A stretch of 33,390 nt of DNA. Source: JALYUA01 sp038229875 (GTDB taxonomy: Bacteria > Acidobacteriota > Thermoanaerobaculia > UBA5066 > Gp7-AA6). Of this stretch, positions 7,979 to 17,903 are shown piece after piece (the stretch's first letter is position 1; each line of letters begins with the position of its first letter). The translations under genes and the position numbers were made by a program. The stretch covers positions 1-33,390 of the forward strand of contig JBBROA010000036.1 of NCBI GenBank assembly GCA_038229875.1, read 5' to 3'. The notes below the pieces were generated by a model. It was not told the origin of the DNA, did not search any database, and saw only the letters and a program-made list of their open reading frames with translations.

Positions 7979-10390
7979 TCATTCGGACTTGAGCGCCGTC
8001 AGGGGGTCGAGCCGCGCGGCCCGACGGGCGGGAAGCCAGGACGCACAGACGGTGGTGGCGGCCAGGATCATCGCGACCGCGGCGAAGGTCAGCGGATCGG
8101 TCGCGGCAACGCCGAAGAGAAGGCCCGCGAGCGCTCGGGCCGTCAGCGCCGCGAGAACGCATCCGGCGGCGAGCCCCGCGGCCGCGACGCCGCCGATGCG
8201 GCGCATCTCGAGCAGAAGGACGTCGCGCGGCGCGGCGCCCACCGCCATGCGGAGGCCGATCTCCCGCGTGCGGCGGCTGACCGAGTACGCCACCAGTCCG
8301 GCGAGGCCGATCGCCGTCAGAAGCAGACCGACGGCGCCGAGCGCGCCGGAGACGGCGCCTGCGACGCGCTGCGGAAGCGTCGAGAAACCGATGAACTTGC
8401 GCATGGGAAGGATGACGGCGGGCGGGAGCGCCGGATCGAGCCGTTTCCATTCGCTTCGCAGCGCCGCGGCAAGAGCGGCGGGAGAGCCTCCGCCTCGAAC
8501 CACCAGCTCGCGCTTGGTCCGAGCGCTCTGTCGCGCGGAGAAAAACAGGAACCCCCGGGGAGCCTCCCACAGCTGGCGATACTTTCCGTCCCGGGCCACC
8601 CCGATGACGGTCACGGACCCGTCGGCCGCCGAGATGGTCCGTCCGAGCGGATCGCCGCCCGGCCACAGAGTGCGGGCCAGCGTCTCGTTGATGAGGGCGA
8701 CGGGCGCGCTCCCGGGGCGGTCTCCGGCGTTGAAAGAGCGGCCTCGGACGACGGGGATCCGAAGCGTCTCGAAGAACTCATCTCCGACATCGGCAATCTC
8801 GACGGAAGGTCTGCCCTCGGCGGGAGACCCCGGAAGGCCGACGCGGGCGGTGCGATGGGACAGGCCGAGCGGCAGGGGGGTGGCGGTCGTCGCGGACGTC
8901 ACTCCCGGTATGCCGCGGACTTCCCCCGTCAGGCGGTCGAACGCGGCGCGCGCGCGGTCGACGTCATACCCCAGAAGAGACAGATCGATGGACGCGACCG
9001 ACAGGCCGTCGGGGGAGAACCCGGGATCCGCGGAGGCCGCGTTGCGCACGGTCTGAGCGAAAAGCGCGGCCGCTACGAGGAGCAGGACCGAGATCGCGAC
9101 CTGGCCCGCGACGAACACGGACCGGATCCGTGAGGTGCCCCGGCGCTCCGTCGGCATTCCCTCCCGGAGAAAGGCCGCCCGATCGGGGCGGGTCGCCAGG
9201 ATCGCCGGAATCACGCCGAAGAGGAGCCCCGCCAGCGCGGCCGCCGCCATCCCGAACAGGATCACGCGTCCGCCGGGGGCGAAGTGGAACGAGAACGGAA
9301 CGGGCGTCGGGAGATCGAACCGCTCGAGGAGCGGCGCGGTCCAGAACGAGATCGCGACGCCGACGACTCCACCCGCCAGAAACTGGAAGAGATTTTCGAT
9401 GAGCAGGAGTCGGACCAGAGTCGCCCGTCCCGCGCCAAGCGCCGCCCGGATACCCATCTCCCTTTCGCGGCCGAGTGCGCGCGCGAGGAGGATCCCGGTC
9501 ACGTTCGCGCATGCAATGCCGAGCACGAGGAGCGCCAGCGCCGCGAGCACCGTGAAGAATGCAGTCGCTGGGCCCTTCAGCGAGTCCTCGAACCCGGTCG
9601 TCTGCCGCACGTCGAACCCGACGCCGCGATGGGCGACGGGCCACTGGCGTTCGAGCCTCGGCGCCATCACCGAGAGAGCACGGGACGCCATCGCGGTCGA
9701 AACGCCCGGCTTGCGGCGTCCGACGAGCTCGAGCCAGGCGTGGTCGGGCGAATCGACGTTCGCGCCCGCGATCGCGCCTGCGCCCCCGATCGTCAACCAG
9801 ACGTCGAAGGGCTGCCCCAGAAACGTGCCGGTGAACCCTGGCGCAGCGACACCCACGACTGTGAACGCGCGGCCGTTGACGAGCACGGTCCTTCCGACGG
9901 CGGAAGGGTCCGCGCCGAAACGGTCCCGCCAGACGGCCTCGCTCACGACCGCGGCGGCCTGAGCCGAGGGCGCGTCGTCCGACGGATTCAGAAGGCGTCC
10001 GAGCGCGGGGGTCGACCCGAGCACCTGGAAGTAGTTGCCGGTCACGATCTGGGCGATCGCCAGGCGCGGATCTCCGCCCGCCCCGACGCTCACGAGACGC
10101 GAAGAAAACGCGGCGAGGCTCGAGAACGGGCCATCCGGAGTGGCGAGGGCCTTCCACGCCGGGTAGGAGACCGAATGGAACGTCGATCCGTCCGGGCTCG
10201 TCGCGTGCACATTGACGAGCTCCGAGGGACGCTCGACGCCCGGAAGAGGCCGGAGGTACAGAGCGTCGACGACCGCGAAGATCGTCGCGGTCGCCGCCAC
10301 TCCGATCCCGACGGTCAGGATGACGGCGAGCGCCGCTCCGGGTGCGCGCCGCACGTTTCGAACCGCAAGCTTCCAGTCGCCGGTCTTCAT
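7979..10390 (-). CDS. ADOP-family permease 3 (divergent subclass)
   Basis: 803 residues with the same two-half layout, but with an atypical N-terminus: MKTGDWKLAVRNVRRAPG replaces the usual LQDLRYAxR helix. TM1 leads to LYLRPLPGVERPSELVNV. The periplasmic domain has GFTGTFLGQPFDVW where most neighbours have GF..P..vWmPL. These traits, and the strand GYDVDRARAAFDRL in the second half, are shared with permease 5, so the two form a subgroup. FtsX block 1 reads IACANVTGILLARALGREREMGIRAALGAGRATL, split by TM residues, and block 2 reads RTREIGLRMAVGAAPRDVLLLEM. It ends LTALKSE. The start at 10390 has AGGA six bases upstream. It is probably the same transport class with a different ligand-facing domain. 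Confidence 0.92.
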   Translation of the reverse strand: MKTGDWKLAVRNVRRAPGAALAVILTVGIGVAATATIFAVVDALYLRPLPGVERPSELVNVHATSPDGSTFHSVSYPAWKALATPDGPFSSLAAFSSRLVSVGAGGDPRLAIAQIVTGNYFQVLGSTPALGRLLNPSDDAPSAQAAAVVSEAVWRDRFGADPSAVGRTVLVNGRAFTVVGVAAPGFTGTFLGQPFDVWLTIGGAGAIAGANVDSPDHAWLELVGRRKPGVSTAMASRALSVMAPRLERQWPVAHRGVGFDVRQTTGFEDSLKGPATAFFTVLAALALLVLGIACANVTGILLARALGREREMGIRAALGAGRATLVRLLLIENLFQFLAGGVVGVAISFWTAPLLERFDLPTPVPFSFHFAPGGRVILFGMAAAALAGLLFGVIPAILATRPDRAAFLREGMPTERRGTSRIRSVFVAGQVAISVLLLVAAALFAQTVRNAASADPGFSPDGLSVASIDLSLLGYDVDRARAAFDRLTGEVRGIPGVTSATTATPLPLGLSHRTARVGLPGSPAEGRPSVEIADVGDEFFETLRIPVVRGRSFNAGDRPGSAPVALINETLARTLWPGGDPLGRTISAADGSVTVIGVARDGKYRQLWEAPRGFLFFSARQSARTKRELVVRGGGSPAALAAALRSEWKRLDPALPPAVILPMRKFIGFSTLPQRVAGAVSGALGAVGLLLTAIGLAGLVAYSVSRRTREIGLRMAVGAAPRDVLLLEMRRIGGVAAAGLAAGCVLAALTARALAGLLFGVAATDPLTFAAVAMILAATTVCASWLPARRAARLDPLTALKSE

Positions 10391-10412
10391 GGTGTGTCCT
10401 TTTCGAGTTTCT

Positions 10413-12821
10413 TCATTCCGCCCGGATCGCGACCATCGGGTCGACGCGCATGGCGCGGCGCGCCGGGACGGCGCAGGCCACGAGGGCCGTCACGACGACG
10501 ATCCCGGCCGCCACCGCGTACGTCGCGGGGTCCGAGGCCGTGATGCCGTAGAGCAGGCCGGAGATCAGGCGCGTCAGCGCGAGCGCGCCGACGAGACCCG
10601 CCGCGAGTCCGAGGGCGGTCAGGCGGAGCGCGCGGCGCAGCACCGAGGCGAAGATGTCTCCGGCGGAGGCTCCGAGCGCGATCCGGATGCCGAACTCTCT
10701 TCTCCGCTGCGCGACCGAATACGAAAGCACGCCCGCGATTCCCTGGAGAGCGAGCAGCAGCGCGGCGACGCCGAAACCCGTCAGCAGATGGGAGCTGAAG
10801 CGCCGCGACGCGAGAGCGGACGCTTTGCTCTCCTCCATGGTCCTGACGTCGGACAGCGTGAGCCTCGGATCGACGGCCCACACCGCCCGGCGCAGGCTGC
10901 GGCCGTACGCGGCGGGATCGCCCGACGTGCGCAGCACCAGCGTCCCGAAACGCTGCCAGCTCGCCGGCCTTTGCGAATAGGGCGTGTATACCGCCGCCTC
11001 GTCCGGCGCCGCGATGTCGCTTCTGCGGACGTCTTCGGTCACGCCGACGATCGTCATCCAGACATCCGCTCCCCATCCGTTCCAGAGGATCCGGCGCCCG
11101 ATCGGATCTTCCGAGGGGAAAACCTCGCGCACGAACTGGCGATTGACGACGGCTACGGGAAGAGTCCCTTCGCGATCCGCCGGGGTCAGCGCGCGCCCCT
11201 TGACCACCCCGAGACGGAGCGTCGCGAAGTAGTTGCCGACCACCGGGCGCGATCGCGCGGAGGGACGCTCCTTCGGCAGCGGCTCCGGCCGGCCCTCGAT
11301 CTTCAGGCCTCCTCCGATTCCGCCGGACTCGAGCGGCGCGCCGATGACGGAGGCCGCCGAAATCACGCCCGGGATCCGCGCCGACTCCGCGACGATCCCC
11401 TCGAAGGCGCGGGTCTGAGGGCCGCGCTCGGAGTACCGCGACTCGGGAAGCACGAGACTCGCCGTCAGGACGTGATCCGGGGCGAACCCGAGCGGAGCGC
11501 TCGAGAGCTTCCGGAAACTGCCCAGAAGGAGGCCCGCGCCGACTAAGAGGAGGCAGGCGAGCGCGACTTCGACCGACACGACGAAGCCGAGGGTCCGATG
11601 CTGAGCGCGGCCGCCGTCGCCGCCCCTGCCGGCGCGAGCCAGCGCCAGCGCCGGATCGGTGCGGCCGATCGAGAGAGCCGGCGCGAGGCCGAACGCGATC
11701 CCGGTCACGAACGCGAGGAGCACCCCGAACAGAACCACCCGGAGATCGAGGCCGATCTCGGATGCGCGGGGGAGCGCCCCGGGCGCCAGGGCGATCAGCG
11801 CGTCCTTGCCGAGAGAGGCGAGCGCGACGCCGAGGGCGCCCCCGAGACTCGAAAGCAGCAGGCCCTCGGTGACGAGCTGCCGGACGATCCGGCCGCGGCT
11901 CGCTCCCAGCGCCACGCGCAGCGCGATTTCCGGCTGGCGCACCGACGCGCGGGCGAGGAGCAGGCTGGCCAGGTTCAGGCAGGCGAGCAGAAGCACCAGG
12001 CCGACGGCGGCCAGCAGAACGAGCAGCGCGGGCCGGATCGATTTCACGAGGAACTCGAGGAGCAGGATCGGCCTGACGATCTTGTGCGCGTTCGTCCGCG
12101 GATAGATTCTCGACAGATCCGTCGTGATCGCGACCATCTCCTCACGGGCCCGGCCGATCGAGACGCCCGGACGCAGCCGTCCGATCGCGTCGAAGTTGTT
12201 CGTGCCCCGCTCCTCGATCGCCCACGGCGCCTCGACTGCGGCCGGCACGTACAGGTCGACCCCATCGTGGAGGAAGTCGGCCTCGGGCGGGGCAACGCCG
12301 ATGATGGTTGCCAAGTGGTCCGATAGCCGGATCTTCCGGCCGATGACGCTCCGCTCGGACCCGAACGCGCGCTTCCAGAAACCATTCGAGAGGACGATCA
12401 CGCGGTCGGCGCCGAGACGGTCGTCTGACGCTCCGAAGAAACGACCGAGGACGGGACGGACTCCGAGCACGCGGAAAAAATCGGCATCCGCCACGGTCCC
12501 CATCAGCCGCTCGGGCTCGTTGGTGCCGGTCCAGTCGAACGCCCACGTGCGAAGGAAGAGCGAGATCGACTCGAAGCTGCGGTTCCGTGCCCGCCAGTCG
12601 ACCCCGTCGGGCAGGGACACGTCCCCTGACCGCGTCAGGAAGGCGATCCTCTCTCCCGAGGGGAGCGGAAGCGGGTTCAACAGGACTCCATTGACGAGCG
12701 TGAAGATCGCCGCGTTCGCGCCGATGCCGAAGGCAAGAGTGCCGACCGCGAGCAGAAAGAACCCCGGGCTTTTCTTGAAGAACCGAAATGCGTATCGAAG
12801 GTCCTGGATCAGCGTCGACAT
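10413..12821 (-). CDS. ADOP-family duplicated MacB/FtsX-like permease 4
   Basis: 802 residues starting MSTLIQDLRYAFRFFKKSPG, with TM1 at about 21-43 (FGIGANAAIFTLVNGVLLNPLP). The first periplasmic domain includes DADFFRVLGVRPVLGRFF and NNFDAIGRLRPGVS. FtsX block 1 is LACLNLASLLLARASVRQ then IALRVALGASRGRIVRQLV. The second periplasmic half includes MTIVGVTEDVRRSDIA. FtsX block 2 is RRREFGIRIALGASAGDIFASVL, ending VDPMVAIRAE. The ATG at 12821 has a strong AGGAGG seven bases upstream. The 131-bp gap to permease 5 is wide for this operon and holds a possible 40-codon frame. Confidence 0.93.
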   Translation of the reverse strand: MSTLIQDLRYAFRFFKKSPGFFLLAVGTLAFGIGANAAIFTLVNGVLLNPLPLPSGERIAFLTRSGDVSLPDGVDWRARNRSFESISLFLRTWAFDWTGTNEPERLMGTVADADFFRVLGVRPVLGRFFGASDDRLGADRVIVLSNGFWKRAFGSERSVIGRKIRLSDHLATIIGVAPPEADFLHDGVDLYVPAAVEAPWAIEERGTNNFDAIGRLRPGVSIGRAREEMVAITTDLSRIYPRTNAHKIVRPILLLEFLVKSIRPALLVLLAAVGLVLLLACLNLASLLLARASVRQPEIALRVALGASRGRIVRQLVTEGLLLSSLGGALGVALASLGKDALIALAPGALPRASEIGLDLRVVLFGVLLAFVTGIAFGLAPALSIGRTDPALALARAGRGGDGGRAQHRTLGFVVSVEVALACLLLVGAGLLLGSFRKLSSAPLGFAPDHVLTASLVLPESRYSERGPQTRAFEGIVAESARIPGVISAASVIGAPLESGGIGGGLKIEGRPEPLPKERPSARSRPVVGNYFATLRLGVVKGRALTPADREGTLPVAVVNRQFVREVFPSEDPIGRRILWNGWGADVWMTIVGVTEDVRRSDIAAPDEAAVYTPYSQRPASWQRFGTLVLRTSGDPAAYGRSLRRAVWAVDPRLTLSDVRTMEESKASALASRRFSSHLLTGFGVAALLLALQGIAGVLSYSVAQRRREFGIRIALGASAGDIFASVLRRALRLTALGLAAGLVGALALTRLISGLLYGITASDPATYAVAAGIVVVTALVACAVPARRAMRVDPMVAIRAE

Positions 12822-12834
12822 GCGGGCCCTCCTC

Positions 12835-12957
12835 TTATCGCGGCAATGGCGTGGCGGTCACGAACTCGAATCCGGCGGCTCCTTGCTTTCTCATCGACGC
12901 TCCATCCGCCTCCGCGTCCGGAGCAGGGTCCTCCGTGCTCGCGAGAGTCGTCGTCAC
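12835..12957 (-). CDS. Possible small ORF between permeases 5 and 4
   Basis: A 40-codon frame starts with GTG overlapping the TGA of permease 5 (GTGA) and ends with TAA just before the AGGAGG of permease 4, filling the gap exactly. It begins MTTTLASTEDPAPDAEADGA and ends in FVTATPLPR, so it would be a soluble acidic peptide. By eye, third-position GC is clearly higher in this frame than in the overlapping 50-codon ATG frame (12961-12809). No ribosome-binding site is obvious, so expression would depend on coupling. I recognise no family. It may equally be non-coding spacer. Confidence 0.25.
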   Translation of the reverse strand: MTTTLASTEDPAPDAEADGASMRKQGAAGFEFVTATPLPR

Positions 12958-15404
12958 TCATGGCGCAGTGCCTCCACGGGACTGACGCGGGCCGCCCTCC
13001 GGGCGGGGAGATCCGCCGCGGCGAGCGCGCCCGCGACCAGCAGAAGGGTCGAGAGAAGCAACGTCGGCGCATCCGCCGGTGATACGCCATAGAGGAAGCG
13101 TGCGAGAACGCGAGTCGAGGCCCACGTCACGGGAAGGCCGACAACGAGCCCGGCGGCGATCACGCGGGCCGTCTGGCGGATCACCATGCGCCGCATCTGC
13201 GCGGGCCGTGCGCCGAGTGCGATGCGGATGCCGATCTCTCGCACGCGGCGCGCGACGCTCCCCGCGACCACGGCGTATACGCCGACCACGGCCAGGAAAA
13301 AGGCGAGGGCGGCGAAGACGCCGAGGAACGCCGACCCGAGTCGCTGCGGAAGGAGGACGTCGCCGATCACCTCGGACAGAGTTCGCACGTCGAAGAATGG
13401 CAGGGTCGGGTCGAGCCCGGCGACCTCTCGCTTCACGGGCTCCAGAACGAGAGCGGGGTCGCCGGACGAGCGCACGCGAACGACGAGGGTCATGGTGGCC
13501 AGCACGCCGTCGGAGCCCATCTGGTCCAGGTCCACCGCCACAAAGGGGACGTCCCGGTCCGTCAGCGTGTGAAACCGGGAGTCCCGCACGACGCCCACGA
13601 CGGTTCGCTCGGCTCCCGCGATCTTCACGTGCCCGCCGATGGCCGAGCGGCCGGGCCAAAATGCTCTTGCGGCCGACTCGTTGACGACAACGGCGGGCGG
13701 GCCTTCCGGCAGGTCGAACCTCGCGTCGAATTCGCGCCCTTTCGCCATCGGCGTTCCCAGCGTCTCGAAGTATCCCGGCCCGACGGTGAGCGTGTCGACG
13801 GCCGCGGGGACCGTCCCCGTCGCGTCCGGGATCCTGATGGATTCCTCGTCCCGATCGCCCGACAGCGGCAGAATCCCCGTCCACGCGGCGGAGCGCACGC
13901 CGGGGAGGAAGAGCGCGCGTCGTGCAAGCTCCGTGGCGAACGCGCGGGCTCGAGCCTCGTCGTAACGCGCGAGGCCCAGATTGACGGAGCCGATCGCGAC
14001 GGCGTTCGGCTCGAACCCGAGGTCCGCCGTGAGCGCGTTTTTCAGACTGCGGAGGAAGAGCCCCGCGCAGGAAAGGAGGAGGAGGCACAGTGCGACCTGG
14101 CCGGCGACGAGGACGCCGTTGACTCCGAGTCGGCGCCCGGCCGGAGACCGTTCGTCTTTGAGGGAAGTGACGAGCGACGCGCGCGATCCCGAGATCGCGG
14201 GAACGATGCCGAAGAGCGCACCGGTCGCGAGGGAGACGAGCAGCGCGAACCCCGCCACGCGCAGGTCGAGACTCGGATTAAACGCGCCGAACGTGTCCTG
14301 CCCGCCCGGGATGGGGATTCGAGCGATCAGGGAGACGGACCAGGTGGCGACCAGAAGCCCCCCGAGGCCTCCCGAAACGGCGAGCAGGAGGCTTTCGGTC
14401 AGGAGCTGCCGGATGAGGCGTCCCCGGCTCGCGCCGAGAGCCTGGCGGACGGCGATCTCCTTCCGTCTTCCCGCCGCTCTCGCGAGGAGGACGTTCGCGA
14501 GGTTCCCGCAAGCGATGAGAAGCACCACGGCGACGGCGCCGAGGAGGATACCGAGCAGCCGCGCCGGGTCCATCGAGTCGCCGGCTCCCGCGGCGACGCG
14601 CGCCAGGGGACGGACGCGGATCGCGTATCCCTGGCCCACCTCTTTCGGATACGCGGCGGTCTCGCGGCGGACGAGCACGTCGATCGCGGCCTGGGCCTCC
14701 GACGGACCGATCCCCGGGGTGCGGCGCGCGAACAGGTTCAACCAGCCCCAATTGCGCGCGAGGATATTCATCCGGCTTCCCCCACCCGTCGCGATTCTCG
14801 GCCAGGCGCCGATCGGGATCCACACCTGGTCGACGGACCCGAATCCGACGCCGCGGAAGGGTTGAGGGGTGACGCCGACCACCGTGAAGGGCACCCCGTT
14901 CACTAGGAAGCTTCTCCCGAGGGCGTGCACGGAGGAGCCGAATCGCTGCCGGGCGAAGGCGTGGGAGACGACCGCGACAGGCTCCCCGGCGTCCTCATCG
15001 CGGCGGAGGAATCCGCTCCCGGCCTCGAGCCGGACGCCGAGCACGTCGAAGTATTCGGCCGACACGAGCGTCCCGGGGAGGTGCTCGGGAAAAGGGCCCC
15101 TGGCGCCGCCTGCGACCGCCAGCCAGCGGTGGCTCCAGGCGGCGATCCCGGAAAACGCCTTCCCTCTCTCTCTTCGCAGGTCCAGGAAGGACGGGTACGA
15201 AGCCGCTCGCGCGTCGAGGTCGACGAGCTCGGAAGGCCTCGCGATGGCGGGCAGCGGCTTCCAGATCACGGCGTCGAAGAGCGAGAACGTCGCCGCGTTC
15301 AGGCCGATGCCGACGGCCAGGAGCGTCCCCGCGGCCGCCGCGAAGAGCGGGTTGCGGCGGAAGCCTCGGATCGCGTAGCGGAGATCGGCCAGGAAGCTCC
15401 TCAT
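12954..15404 (-). CDS. ADOP-family permease 5 (divergent subclass)
   Basis: 816 residues from the ATG at 15404 (MRSFLADLRYAIRGFRRNP), which has AAGGA about ten bases upstream. The frame is open to 15470, but that extension does not look like family sequence and would overlap permease 6. TM1 is followed by WKPLPAIARPSELVDL. The first periplasmic domain has FTVVGVTPQPFRGVGFGS, and the second half has GSVNLGLARYDEARARAF. Both resemble permease 3 rather than the others. FtsX block 1 is IACGNLANVLLARAAGRRKEIAVRQALGASRGRL (in two adjoining segments) and block 2 is RVREIGIRIALGARPAQMRRMV. It ends PVEALRHE. The RPSELV-type first domain marks it as a separate paralogue lineage inside the same array. 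Confidence 0.92.
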   Translation of the reverse strand: MRSFLADLRYAIRGFRRNPLFAAAAGTLLAVGIGLNAATFSLFDAVIWKPLPAIARPSELVDLDARAASYPSFLDLRRERGKAFSGIAAWSHRWLAVAGGARGPFPEHLPGTLVSAEYFDVLGVRLEAGSGFLRRDEDAGEPVAVVSHAFARQRFGSSVHALGRSFLVNGVPFTVVGVTPQPFRGVGFGSVDQVWIPIGAWPRIATGGGSRMNILARNWGWLNLFARRTPGIGPSEAQAAIDVLVRRETAAYPKEVGQGYAIRVRPLARVAAGAGDSMDPARLLGILLGAVAVVLLIACGNLANVLLARAAGRRKEIAVRQALGASRGRLIRQLLTESLLLAVSGGLGGLLVATWSVSLIARIPIPGGQDTFGAFNPSLDLRVAGFALLVSLATGALFGIVPAISGSRASLVTSLKDERSPAGRRLGVNGVLVAGQVALCLLLLSCAGLFLRSLKNALTADLGFEPNAVAIGSVNLGLARYDEARARAFATELARRALFLPGVRSAAWTGILPLSGDRDEESIRIPDATGTVPAAVDTLTVGPGYFETLGTPMAKGREFDARFDLPEGPPAVVVNESAARAFWPGRSAIGGHVKIAGAERTVVGVVRDSRFHTLTDRDVPFVAVDLDQMGSDGVLATMTLVVRVRSSGDPALVLEPVKREVAGLDPTLPFFDVRTLSEVIGDVLLPQRLGSAFLGVFAALAFFLAVVGVYAVVAGSVARRVREIGIRIALGARPAQMRRMVIRQTARVIAAGLVVGLPVTWASTRVLARFLYGVSPADAPTLLLSTLLLVAGALAAADLPARRAARVSPVEALRHE

Positions 15405-15435
15405 GGGCAGCGATCCTTTCTGGTCCCCGGTTGCG

Positions 15436-17868
15436 TCATGACTCCCTGATCGCCGCGAGCGCGTCGACACGAGACGCGCGGCGGGCGGGAAGATAGGAAG
15501 CTGCGGCGGCGATGACGAAGAGCGCGCCGGCGATCGCCAGAGCGGCCCAGGGGCTCGAGGACAGATCGGGGAGGGCCCGTGAAAGCAGTCGGTGCGCGCC
15601 GAGGTCCGCGACGAGCCCGATCGCTACGCCCATCGCTGTGAGGGAGAGCCCCTGCCGGAGCACGAGGGAGCGGATGTGGAACGGCGAGGCGCCGAGCGCG
15701 ATGCGGATCGCGATCTCCGGCCGGCGCTGCCTCGCCGTGAACGAGACGACGCCAAAGATGCCAACGGTCGCGAGCAGCAGCCCGAAGGCGGCGAAGAGCG
15801 ACAACACGGACGCGCCGAGGCGGTTCTGAGCCAGGGAACGGGCGTACAGAGAGTCTTCGGAGGCGACTTCCGACGGGGCGAGCGCGGGATCGACGCGCGC
15901 CAACGCGCGGCGGAGATCTCGAACGAAGCCTTCACCCCGTGCTCGCAGGGTCGCATTCGGGCCGCGTGCGCGCGCCATCAGCCAGAACGACTCGCCCGCG
16001 GCATGTCCCGCGAGCTGCGCATACGGCATGTAGACCGCGTCGGCGAGCTCGCCCGCGTCGCGGACGTCGCCGACGACGCCGACCACTTCCATCCGGACGA
16101 GCCGCCCGTCCGAGGTGCGGCGAAGGATCGCACGACCGACCGCACCGCTGGACCCCCAGAACCTGCGAGCGAGTCGCTGGCTCACGATCACCACGTCGGG
16201 AGCCCCGGCCCGATCGACGGCCGAAACGTCGCGCCCGGCGACGACCGAGGTGCCGAGCGTCTGAAAGAGGCCGGGGGAGGCCAGCCGGAAATTGACGCTC
16301 GAGAACGGTCTCGAGGGGTCCGCTCCTTCTGGTGCGATCCCGATACCCCACGTCCCGCCCCAGAACGGATTGATCGTCGTGACCCCGGCCGCCTGAACCC
16401 CGGGCACGGCGCGCGCTTCCCGCAGGATCGCGTCGACCGTCGCCGCGCGAACGTCGCTCTGCGCATACCGCCCCTCCGGGAGCGACACCTGCATCGCGAG
16501 GAGACCTTCGGCGCGCAATCCCACGTCGGCGTCCTGCAGCCGCTGGAGGTCCGACAGCATCCACGCGGCGGCCGCCAGGAGAACCGTCGCGAGCGCGATC
16601 TCCCCGACCGCGAGCGCGGAGAGAAGCCGCCGCGGACCTCCAGCGCCGGACGATCGACCTCCCCATTTGAGCGTCGCGGCGACGTCTCGACGCACGGCGC
16701 TCCACGCCGGGGCGAGCCCGAAGAGGACGCCCGTCGCGGTCGACACGGCAAATGCGAAAAGGAGAAGCCCCGGCTCCCACGTGGGCCGCGCGAACGCGAG
16801 CTCTTCGTCGAGAACACGCGGCACGAGAGCCGAAAGCGACGACGCGAGCGCATGCGCCCCGAGGACGCCGAGAGCGCCTCCGACCGCGGACAGCGTCAGG
16901 CTCTCCGCGAGGAGCTGCCGCACCTGCCGCCATCGGGTGGCGCCGAGCGCGGCCCGGATCGCCATCTCCTTCTGCCTCCCCACGGAGCGCGCGAGGAGAA
17001 GGTTCGCCAGGTTCGCGCATCCGAGCAGGAGGAGAAATCCGACCGCCGCCATGAGCGCCAGCGGGACGCGCTGCTCGCCGCGCACGAGGTCCCGGCGCAG
17101 CAGCGTGACATCGATGCCCCGCCCGCGCGACAGGGCGGGATCGTCCGCCTCCAACCTCTTCGCAAGAGACGCCATTTCGCGCTCCGCGCGCGCGATGTCG
17201 ACGCCCGGAGCCAGGCGAGCGATCGTGAGGACGTCGTGTCGGTCGGCCGTGTCGATCGAGAGCGGCATCCAGAGGTCCGCGTGGTACGGAAAGCGGAAGC
17301 CTTCCGGCAGAACGCCGACCACGGTGAGCGTGCGATCGGGCAACCGGATCGGACGGCCGATCACGGCGGGATCGGACCCGAAACGCAGCTTCCAGAGCGT
17401 GCTCGAGATCAGCGCGGCGTGGCTGCCCGCTCCGAGACGCGCCTCCTCGGCGGTGAACCCACGGCCGAGCACGGGCGAGATCCCGAACAGTTCCAGCGTC
17501 CCCGGCGACACGCTCGCCGCCTCGAGGGCCGAGGGTGCGTTTCCATCGTTCCAGGTCAGCGTTTCCGGCCGCTGCGCGGTGAACCTGTCGAACGCGCGCG
17601 AGCGCCGCGAAATCGCTTCCCATCGCGGCGTCAGAAGATTGCCGCGGTAGACCTGGCCTCCGGGCGCGAGGGTCGTGTCGTGCAGGCGCACGAGCCGGTG
17701 CTCCTCCGGGAACGGCAGAGGCCGGAAGAACACCGCGTGCACCACGCTGAAGATCGCGAAATTTCCCCCGATCCCGAGCGCGAGTGTCAGGATCGCCGCC
17801 GCCGAGAACAGCCGGCTCTTCGCGAGCGTGCGCAGGGCAAAGCGCAGGTCCTGGAAAACGCCCTCCAT
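15436..17868 (-). CDS. ADOP-family duplicated MacB/FtsX-like permease 6
   Basis: 810 residues beginning MEGVFQDLRFALRTLAKS, with TM1 (GIGGNFAIFSVVHAVFFRPLPFP). The first periplasmic domain includes ELFGISPVLGRGFTAEE and VVGVLPEGFRFPYHADLWMPL. FtsX block 1 is LGCANLANLLLARSVGRQKEMAIRAALG (two adjoining segments). The linker helix is unusual, with WMLSDLQRLQDADVGL. FtsX block 2 has RRPEIAIRIALGASPFHIRSLVL, where the usual RRREIGIR is altered. It ends ALAAIRES. ATG 17868 directly follows a GTG at 17871; the upstream GGGGG is a weak ribosome-binding site. This is the first permease after the second ATPase gene, 35 bp downstream of it, so the two may be a matched pair. Confidence 0.92.
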   Translation of the reverse strand: MEGVFQDLRFALRTLAKSRLFSAAAILTLALGIGGNFAIFSVVHAVFFRPLPFPEEHRLVRLHDTTLAPGGQVYRGNLLTPRWEAISRRSRAFDRFTAQRPETLTWNDGNAPSALEAASVSPGTLELFGISPVLGRGFTAEEARLGAGSHAALISSTLWKLRFGSDPAVIGRPIRLPDRTLTVVGVLPEGFRFPYHADLWMPLSIDTADRHDVLTIARLAPGVDIARAEREMASLAKRLEADDPALSRGRGIDVTLLRRDLVRGEQRVPLALMAAVGFLLLLGCANLANLLLARSVGRQKEMAIRAALGATRWRQVRQLLAESLTLSAVGGALGVLGAHALASSLSALVPRVLDEELAFARPTWEPGLLLFAFAVSTATGVLFGLAPAWSAVRRDVAATLKWGGRSSGAGGPRRLLSALAVGEIALATVLLAAAAWMLSDLQRLQDADVGLRAEGLLAMQVSLPEGRYAQSDVRAATVDAILREARAVPGVQAAGVTTINPFWGGTWGIGIAPEGADPSRPFSSVNFRLASPGLFQTLGTSVVAGRDVSAVDRAGAPDVVIVSQRLARRFWGSSGAVGRAILRRTSDGRLVRMEVVGVVGDVRDAGELADAVYMPYAQLAGHAAGESFWLMARARGPNATLRARGEGFVRDLRRALARVDPALAPSEVASEDSLYARSLAQNRLGASVLSLFAAFGLLLATVGIFGVVSFTARQRRPEIAIRIALGASPFHIRSLVLRQGLSLTAMGVAIGLVADLGAHRLLSRALPDLSSSPWAALAIAGALFVIAAAASYLPARRASRVDALAAIRES

Positions 17869-17903
17869 CACGCCGCCCCCGTCTTTTCGATCGTCCCCAC
17901 GCT

